Origin: Hyphomicrobiales bacterium
GTDB lineage: Bacteria > Pseudomonadota > Alphaproteobacteria > Rhizobiales > Beijerinckiaceae
Length of the DNA: 10,520 nucleotides
Direction of reading: 5' to 3'
NCBI GenBank assembly: GCA_028290595.1
Contig: JAQGJO010000542.1
Span: forward strand, 1-10,520
Numbering within the stretch: the stretch's first letter is position 1; the number at the start of each line of letters is the position of its first letter. The position numbers and the translations under genes were made by a program. The notes beneath the pieces are model-generated. The model made no database searches. It had not been told where the DNA came from and saw nothing but the letters and a program-made list of their open reading frames with translations. Shown piece after piece: positions 5,928-10,520 of the stretch.

Positions 5928-6914
5928 ATGTCAAACATCCGGGCTGCGACCGATAAATTCGCGGCGCTTTCTATTTTCGTCACCGTCGGCACCAGCAGCA
6001 GCCTCACCGCCGCGGCGCAAAAGCTGCAGATGTCCGTGTCGGGCGTCAGCAAGGCGGTGTCGCGCCTGGAAGAACGGCTCGGCACGCGCCTGCTCAACCG
6101 CACCTCGCGGCGGCTCAAGCTGACCGATGAGGGCAACGCCTATTTCACCCGTTGCCAGCAAATCCTCCACGATCTCGACGAGGCGGAGGGGATGATCGCC
6201 GAGCGGAGCAGCCGGCCGCGTGGCCGCATCCGCGTGCAGATGCCGCGCGGCCTCGGCAAGAAGATCGTCATGCCGGCGATCACACGCTTCCTCGATCTTT
6301 ATCCTGAAGTGTCCATCGACATCGTGCTCGATGCGATATCGTTCAATCTCGAAGAAGAAGGCATCGACGTCTCAATCCGCTATGGCGAACCAGCCGACTC
6401 CCTGCACGTCGCCCGAAAACTCTGCGGCGTCACCTATTTCGCCTGCGCATCGCCAGGCTATCTCAAACGGCACGGCGTCCCGGCAACAGTCGGCGACCTG
6501 GAAGATCATCGGCTCATCAATTACATCGTTGCCGGGACAGGCCGGTACCGCCGCTGGAATTTCGACGAGGCGGGAAAACATATCACCACCGACGTGACGG
6601 GGACCTTGAACGTCAACGACATGGGCGCGCTGGTCGAAGCGGCTGTCGCTGGCGCCGGGATCGCCTATCTGCCGGACGTTATGGTTTTCGACCACATTGC
6701 CGCCGGCGAATTGGAACACGTCCTGCCCCAGGCAACTTTCGTCGGCCAACCGATCTATGTGGTCTATCCGCGCCGGCGTCATTCCTCGCCGCGGCTTCAG
6801 GTTTTCCTGACGTTTATCAAGGAACTTCTGCACGACAGCCCGGCCAGCAATGTCGCCAGCCGGGCTAGTGTGTCCAAGAGGCCGAAAGCCTCGGCCGTGA
6901 TCCCGCTCAGGTAA
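5928..6914 (+). CDS. LysR-family transcriptional regulator
   Basis: A 328-residue LysR-type regulator. The winged helix-turn-helix covers roughly residues 9-68: KFAALSIFVTVGTSSSLTAAAQ, then MSVSGVSKAVSRLEERLGTRLLNRTSRRLKLTDEG, the family's most recognisable block. A linker helix follows (70-95), then the periplasmic-binding-protein-like effector domain from about 99, with the IRVQMPRGLG strand and a closing VVYPRRRHSSPRLQVFLTFIKE block. The start ATG at 5928 has GAAGG 8 bases upstream; the frame is open further upstream but only through the operon's 5' end. The gene is divergent from the MmgE/PrpD-PrpF operon, so regulation of that operon in response to a pathway metabolite is the natural inference. 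Family members usually end near the FIKEL helix (about residue 303). This one carries about 25 extra residues, encoded by hairpin-forming DNA, and its stop overlaps the convergent Moco-subunit gene. Confidence 0.94.
   Translation: MSNIRAATDKFAALSIFVTVGTSSSLTAAAQKLQMSVSGVSKAVSRLEERLGTRLLNRTSRRLKLTDEGNAYFTRCQQILHDLDEAEGMIAERSSRPRGRIRVQMPRGLGKKIVMPAITRFLDLYPEVSIDIVLDAISFNLEEEGIDVSIRYGEPADSLHVARKLCGVTYFACASPGYLKRHGVPATVGDLEDHRLINYIVAGTGRYRRWNFDEAGKHITTDVTGTLNVNDMGALVEAAVAGAGIAYLPDVMVFDHIAAGELEHVLPQATFVGQPIYVVYPRRRHSSPRLQVFLTFIKELLHDSPASNVASRASVSKRPKASAVIPLR
6837..6896. terminator. two tandem G+C-rich hairpins at the lysR / Moco-subunit convergence, possible bidirectional terminator
   Basis: The first hairpin has 8-base perfect arms, AGCCCGGC (6837-6844) and GCCGGGCT (6859-6866). 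A possible inner 2-bp pair (6847-6848 with 6855-6856) would leave a 6-base loop. The second can form in two mutually exclusive ways: GAGGC (6878-6882) with GCCTC (6888-6892), or GGCCGA (6880-6885) with TCGGCC (6891-6896). Neither strand carries a T-run after the stems, so this is not a classical intrinsic terminator. Position between two convergent genes is the main argument. Both hairpins lie inside the lysR reading frame. Confidence 0.4.
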
Positions 6915-9162
6915 TCAGGTCCTCGATCCGGATCGGAAACCGCCGCACCCTGACGCCGGTGGCGTGCCAGATCGCGTTGGCGATGGCGCCGACGGTGCCG
7001 GTGATGCCGATCTCGCCGACCCCTTTGATGCCGAGCCCGTTGACATAAGGGTCGTCCTCATCGATCAGCAGCGCCTCCAGCTCCGGAATGTCGGCATGGA
7101 CGGGGATGTGATAGCCGGCGAGGTCGGCATTCATCAGGCGGCCCGTGCGGCGGTCGTGGATCGCCTCTTCGTGAAGGGCGAAAGACAGACCCCAGATCAT
7201 CCCGCCGTAAAGCTGGCTGCGCGCCAGCCTGGGGTTGATGATGCGCCCGGCAGCGAAAGCGCCGACGAGCCGCGTCACTCTGACCTGGCCGAGATTGGGG
7301 TCGACTTTGACTTCGGCGAAGACCGCGCCATGCGAGAACATCGCGCGCGCTTCAGCGTCGGCCGGATCGCGGCCGCCCTTGCCGCTGCCCTCGATGGTCG
7401 GAAGACCAGCCCGCGTGAGGATATCGGCATAGCTCTCGCTACGGCCGCTATCGCTGCGGTGGTGCAGCCGCCCGTTCCGCGCCTCGACGCCTGCATTGCC
7501 GGCGCCGAAGAGCGGCGAGGCCGGATCATTGACCGCAATCTCGGCGAGCCTGGCGATGGCATCGGTACCGGCATTGTGGAGCGCATTGCCAGCCGTAGCG
7601 GTATGCCCGGAACCGCCGGCGACGCCGCCGTCGGGCAGATCCGACGAGCCGGCGCGAAACTCTATCCTGTCGATATCGAGGCCCAATCCGTCGGCGGCGA
7701 TCTGCGCCAGCGCGGTCCAGGCGCCCTGCCCCATGTCGGCTGCGGCAGTCTCGACAAGAGCAGTGCCGTCAGCGCGCAAGGTGGCGCGCGCCTCGGCCTG
7801 GAACATCGGTGCGGGGAACAAAGCGGTGCCCATGCCCCAGCCGACAAGATGACCGGCATCGTCGCGCATCTGCCGCGGCGCCAGCGGACGCCCGGCCCAG
7901 CCGAACCGTTGGGCGCCTTGCGCATAGCACTCACGTAGAGCTTTGGCCGAGAATGGCCTGCCGGTCGCGGGATCTGTCTCGGCGTAGTTGCGCAAGCGCA
8001 TTTCCAGCGGGTCGATCCCGCAGGCCGCCGCAGCTTCGTCGAGCGCGGATTCAAGCGCGGCAGAGCCCGAGGCCTCGCCGGGCGCCCGCATCGGGCCCGG
8101 TGTTCCGATATCAACCCGCACCGCGCGGTGCCGGGTCGAGATCGCGGGGCTGGCATAGAGGTTATGCGAGGCATTGGCGGCAGCCTCGATGAAATCGTCG
8201 AAGCTGCTCGTCGTCGCCACTGTGTGATGCTCCAGCGCCGTCAGCCGGCCCTCGCCGTCGAGGCCTAGCCGCAGATGCTGTTGCGTGGCGCCGCGATGTC
8301 CGACAGGCCCGTACATCTGATCGCGGGGCAGTACCAGTTTGACCGGCCGTCGCAGCATCCGCGCCGCCAGAATGCAAAGGATCTGCGGACCGGCCAGGAT
8401 CGCCTTCGAGCCGAAGCCGCCGCCGAGAAACGGGCTGCGCAGAAGCACGTTCTCGGCAGGAATGTCGAAGAACGCCGCAAAGGCGGCCCGCATCATCACG
8501 ATCGCCTGGTTCGGCGTATCGATGGTCAGCCGGTCGCCATCCCATTCGGCAACAATGGCATGCGGCTCCATGGCATTGTGATATTGGGCGGGCGTCTCGT
8601 AGTGCGTATCGATCAAGTGCGTGGCGGCGCTGAAGCCTACGGCCAGATCGCCGCGATCGAAACTGGGCGGGCTGCCGATGCTGACCGTGGGCGGATCGAA
8701 ATGCTCGCCACTGTCAAAGCCGATCCGCGCCGGCTCTGCTTCATAAGTTGGAGCAAGAAGGCGAGCGCCCTCGGTCGCGGCCTCCAGCGTCTCGGCGACG
8801 ACGACGGCAATAGGTTGCTTGGCATAGCGCACGCGGTCGTTCTGCAAGGCATCGAAGCGGAAGCCGAACAGGCCGTGTTTCACGTCTGGATCGAGCGCCA
8901 GCGGCGGACGGTTGGCGGGCGTGATCACCTCGACGACGCCGCGATGGGCTTTGGCTGCCGCCACATCGAGAGAGGCAATACGGCCGCGGGCAATGGTGCT
9001 GACCGCGATGACGGCATGCAGCATGCCGGCAGGATGATTGTCTGCGGCATAGGTCGCCGCGCCGGTAACTTTGAGCACGCCATCGCGGCGGGTGAGCGGC
9101 TGGCCGCTGCTGGAACCGAGACGGACATGCGGTGTCGCCGGGAAGGGAATAGCGTCAAGCAT
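6907..9162 (-). CDS. PaoC-like molybdopterin-binding subunit of a xanthine-dehydrogenase-family aldehyde oxidoreductase
   Basis: This 751-residue subunit binds the molybdenum cofactor and carries the active site of a molybdenum hydroxylase (CoxL/XdhB/PaoC class). It oxidises aldehydes or hydroxylates heteroaromatics with water as oxygen donor. Features in order: the a/b-hammerhead domain from about residue 22 (TRRDGVLKVTGAATYAAD) to 142; the first Moco domain with RSPFLGGGFGSK (242-253) and GPMRAPGEASG (356-366); the second with ADMGQGAWTALAQ (475-487); and at the C-terminus KGVGEIGITG (713-722), whose Glu717 is the conserved catalytic base. Overall order and the AGRIINPRLARSQ and AGYHIPVHADIPE blocks closely follow Escherichia coli PaoC as I recall it. 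The start ATG at 9162 overlaps the upstream FAD-subunit stop by 8 bases, with GGAGT 8 bases before it. An in-frame extension to 9237 reads as arginine-rich shadow. No XdhC/PaoD-type maturation chaperone follows; the next gene is convergent lysR. Substrate is unknown. Confidence 0.93.
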   Translation of the reverse strand: MLDAIPFPATPHVRLGSSSGQPLTRRDGVLKVTGAATYAADNHPAGMLHAVIAVSTIARGRIASLDVAAAKAHRGVVEVITPANRPPLALDPDVKHGLFGFRFDALQNDRVRYAKQPIAVVVAETLEAATEGARLLAPTYEAEPARIGFDSGEHFDPPTVSIGSPPSFDRGDLAVGFSAATHLIDTHYETPAQYHNAMEPHAIVAEWDGDRLTIDTPNQAIVMMRAAFAAFFDIPAENVLLRSPFLGGGFGSKAILAGPQILCILAARMLRRPVKLVLPRDQMYGPVGHRGATQQHLRLGLDGEGRLTALEHHTVATTSSFDDFIEAAANASHNLYASPAISTRHRAVRVDIGTPGPMRAPGEASGSAALESALDEAAAACGIDPLEMRLRNYAETDPATGRPFSAKALRECYAQGAQRFGWAGRPLAPRQMRDDAGHLVGWGMGTALFPAPMFQAEARATLRADGTALVETAAADMGQGAWTALAQIAADGLGLDIDRIEFRAGSSDLPDGGVAGGSGHTATAGNALHNAGTDAIARLAEIAVNDPASPLFGAGNAGVEARNGRLHHRSDSGRSESYADILTRAGLPTIEGSGKGGRDPADAEARAMFSHGAVFAEVKVDPNLGQVRVTRLVGAFAAGRIINPRLARSQLYGGMIWGLSFALHEEAIHDRRTGRLMNADLAGYHIPVHADIPELEALLIDEDDPYVNGLGIKGVGEIGITGTVGAIANAIWHATGVRVRRFPIRIEDLIT

Positions 9163-10210
9163 GGGAGAGGACTCCGGTGTCAGAGAAAGCGGAAGCAGGC
9201 AGCGCCGGCATGCGGCGCGGCGTTCCGTCCGCCGCAAGCAGGAAGGCGCACTTCACCACCCGCTTCGCGAGTTCGATCTTGTAGGCGTTGTCACCCGACG
9301 GCGTGGCGTCGGCGAGCGCCGCCTCTGCCGCGCGTGCGAAAGATTCAGCCGTTGGCGCCTCACCCACCAGCAGCGTCTCTGCGGCGCGCGCGCGCCATGG
9401 TTTGGCGGCGACGCCGCCCAGAGCAAGGCGAGCCGACCAGATCACTCCGCGCTCGATCCGTAGCGCCGCGGCCGCCGAGACGATGGCGAATGCGAACGAG
9501 GTGCGCTCGCGCAGCTTCAGATAGCGGGCGTGAGCGTGGAAGCTGCTTGCCTCGGGCGGAAGGCGCAATCCGGTGATCAGTTCGCCCGCGCGAAGAATGG
9601 TTTCGCGCTCGGGCGTCGCGCCGGGAAGAAGGTGGAAGTCTTCGAGCAGCACATCGCGACGACCGTCCGGCCCTTCGATCTCAACCACGGCCTCAAGGGC
9701 GACAAGCGGGACGCAGAAGTCGGATGGATGCGTGGCGATGCAGGCGTCGGACCAGCCGAGCACGGCGTGGCTGCGGTTCTCGCCACCGCGCGCATCACAC
9801 CCGGCGCCCGGATCACGCCGGTTGCAGGCGCTGGCGGCGTCATGGAAATAAGCGCAGCGCGTATGCTGCATCAGGTTGCCGCCGACGCTCGCGACGTTGC
9901 GCAACTGCGGCGAGGCACCGGAGAGCAGCGCCTCGGCAATGGCGGGATACGCCGCTGCAAAGGCCGGGTCGCGAGCGAGATCGGCATTGCGCACCATGGC
10001 GCCGATGCGCATGCCGCCGTCGGGCAAGGTTTCGATTTGGTCCAGCCCCGGCAGCCTGGTGACATCGACGAGGCGGCCGGGGCGCAGCGCTCCGAGCTTC
10101 ATCAGGTCGAGCAGATTGGTGCCGGCAGCGAGATAGGCGCTACCTGGTTGCGAGCCAGCCGCGACGGCCTCGGCCACCGAAGCAGGCCGGACATAATCGA
10201 ACAGGTTCAT
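9155..10210 (-). CDS. PaoB-like FAD-binding subunit with an extra [4Fe-4S] cluster motif
   Basis: A 351-residue FAD subunit (CoxM/PaoB class) that passes electrons from the iron-sulphur clusters to an acceptor. FAD-binding motifs are LAAGTNLLDLMKLG (27-40) and NVASVGGNLMQ (105-115). Directly after comes a cysteine-bearing insert, TRCAYFHDAASACNRRDPG and onward, with Cys119, Cys129, Cys138 and Cys157 (spacing C-x9-C-x8-C-x18-C) followed by IATHPSD. In E. coli PaoB this insert binds a [4Fe-4S] cluster that is absent from ordinary xanthine dehydrogenase and CoxM subunits. The C-terminal CO-dehydrogenase flavoprotein domain runs from about residue 216 (ARYLKLRERTSFAFAIVSAA) to the LAKRV helix. 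The start ATG at 10210 overlaps the preceding stop as ATGA, and GGAGG lies 5 bases upstream, so start and coupling are clear. The second gene of the three-subunit operon. Confidence 0.94.
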   Translation of the reverse strand: MNLFDYVRPASVAEAVAAGSQPGSAYLAAGTNLLDLMKLGALRPGRLVDVTRLPGLDQIETLPDGGMRIGAMVRNADLARDPAFAAAYPAIAEALLSGASPQLRNVASVGGNLMQHTRCAYFHDAASACNRRDPGAGCDARGGENRSHAVLGWSDACIATHPSDFCVPLVALEAVVEIEGPDGRRDVLLEDFHLLPGATPERETILRAGELITGLRLPPEASSFHAHARYLKLRERTSFAFAIVSAAAALRIERGVIWSARLALGGVAAKPWRARAAETLLVGEAPTAESFARAAEAALADATPSGDNAYKIELAKRVVKCAFLLAADGTPRRMPALPASAFSDTGVLSHA

Positions 10211-10520
10211 GCGACCCTCCGGTCTTCATTGGCGGGATTGGCAAGTTGCTTCTGGGCATCGCGTACGGCTTCGATGATTCCGGCATAGGCGCCGCAGCGA
10301 CACAGATTGCCGCTCATGCCTTCGCGGATGCGCTCCGGGTCATCGCCGGCCTCGGCTTCGCGGATGAGGCCGATCGCACTCATGATCTGGCCAGGCGTAC
10401 AGAACCCGCATTGGAAGCCGTCATGGGCGATGAATGCAGCCTGGACGGGATCGAGCTGGCCGTCTTGAACAAGGCCTTCGATGGTCAACACATCGGCGCC
10501 GTCGAGGCTGACCGCCAGCG
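10207..10520 (-). CDS. PaoA-like [2Fe-2S] subunit, C-terminal part (5' end beyond the window)
   Basis: The frame is open through the right edge, so only the last 104 or so residues are seen, from LAVSLDGADVLTIEGL onward. Visible is the all-helical second cluster domain of molybdenum-hydroxylase small subunits: QAAFIAHDGFQCGFCTPGQI, then GMSGNLCRCGAYAGI. The CxxC and CxC pairs ligate the Moco-proximal [2Fe-2S] cluster. The N-terminal plant-ferredoxin-like domain, and any twin-arginine signal such as E. coli PaoA has, lie outside the window, so periplasmic or cytoplasmic location cannot be judged. A short start could be drawn at GTG 10491, but the family sequence continues upstream of it. The stop overlaps the FAD-subunit start by 4 bases. 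Confidence 0.93.
   Translation of the reverse strand, partial: LAVSLDGADVLTIEGLVQDGQLDPVQAAFIAHDGFQCGFCTPGQIMSAIGLIREAEAGDDPERIREGMSGNLCRCGAYAGIIEAVRDAQKQLANPANEDRRVA

Noticed and set aside
6964..7938. A 324-codon plus-strand open frame opposite the Moco subunit
   Set aside because: Antisense shadow; the opposite strand encodes the conserved C-terminal Moco domain including the catalytic glutamate.
9163..9237. A 25-residue N-terminal extension of the Moco subunit
   Set aside because: It overlaps the FAD-subunit gene, reads as an arginine-rich shadow, and the ATG at 9162 has a correctly spaced GGAGT.
8275..9576. A 433-codon plus-strand open frame across the Moco and FAD subunit genes
   Set aside because: It spans the boundary of two well-supported genes, its product is arginine-rich and low-complexity toward the end, and it has no domain.

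Overview
The window is a gene-dense stretch of G+C-rich bacterial DNA (judged by eye, not calculated). Gene content fits a metabolically versatile proteobacterium: a tripartite tricarboxylate transport (TTT/Bug) binding protein, MmgE/PrpD and PrpF enzymes, a LysR regulator and a three-subunit molybdenum hydroxylase. An alphaproteobacterium of the Hyphomicrobiales (Bradyrhizobium-like) or a Burkholderiales member would fit; the sequence alone does not decide between them. No rRNA, tRNA, insertion sequence, CRISPR array or phage gene was seen, and no intergenic gap exceeds about 115 bases.

Layout. (1) Bases 1-159, plus strand: the open 3' end of a gene entering from the left, possibly an IclR-type regulator. 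It converges on the next gene and overlaps it by 9 bases. (2) Bases 151-5815, minus strand: a compact five-gene operon. In transcription order it encodes an MmgE/PrpD protein, a PrpF-family isomerase, a flavin-reductase-like split-barrel protein, a second and divergent MmgE/PrpD protein, and a secreted TctC/Bug solute-binding protein. (3) Bases 5816-5927: a 112-base divergent control region with an inverted repeat. (4) Bases 5928-6914, plus strand: a LysR-type regulator, the obvious candidate controller of the operon. (5) Bases 6907-10520, minus strand: a PaoABC-type aldehyde oxidoreductase in the order [2Fe-2S] subunit (cut by the right edge), FAD/[4Fe-4S] subunit, molybdopterin subunit. These genes overlap by 4 and 8 bases. 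The last one converges on lysR with an 8-base overlap.

How the genes may work together (inference). PrpF proteins move double bonds in aconitate-like tricarboxylates. MmgE/PrpD proteins hydrate, dehydrate, decarboxylate or epimerise related acids. TctC/Bug proteins bind carboxylates in the periplasm. The operon therefore looks like an uptake and conversion route for an unsaturated or branched di/tricarboxylate. It is not a standard propionate methylcitrate operon, because no methylcitrate synthase or methylisocitrate lyase is present. The Moco enzyme may supply an acid from an aldehyde or hydroxylate an N-heterocycle upstream of this route, but it is a separate transcription unit and that link is only suggested by proximity.
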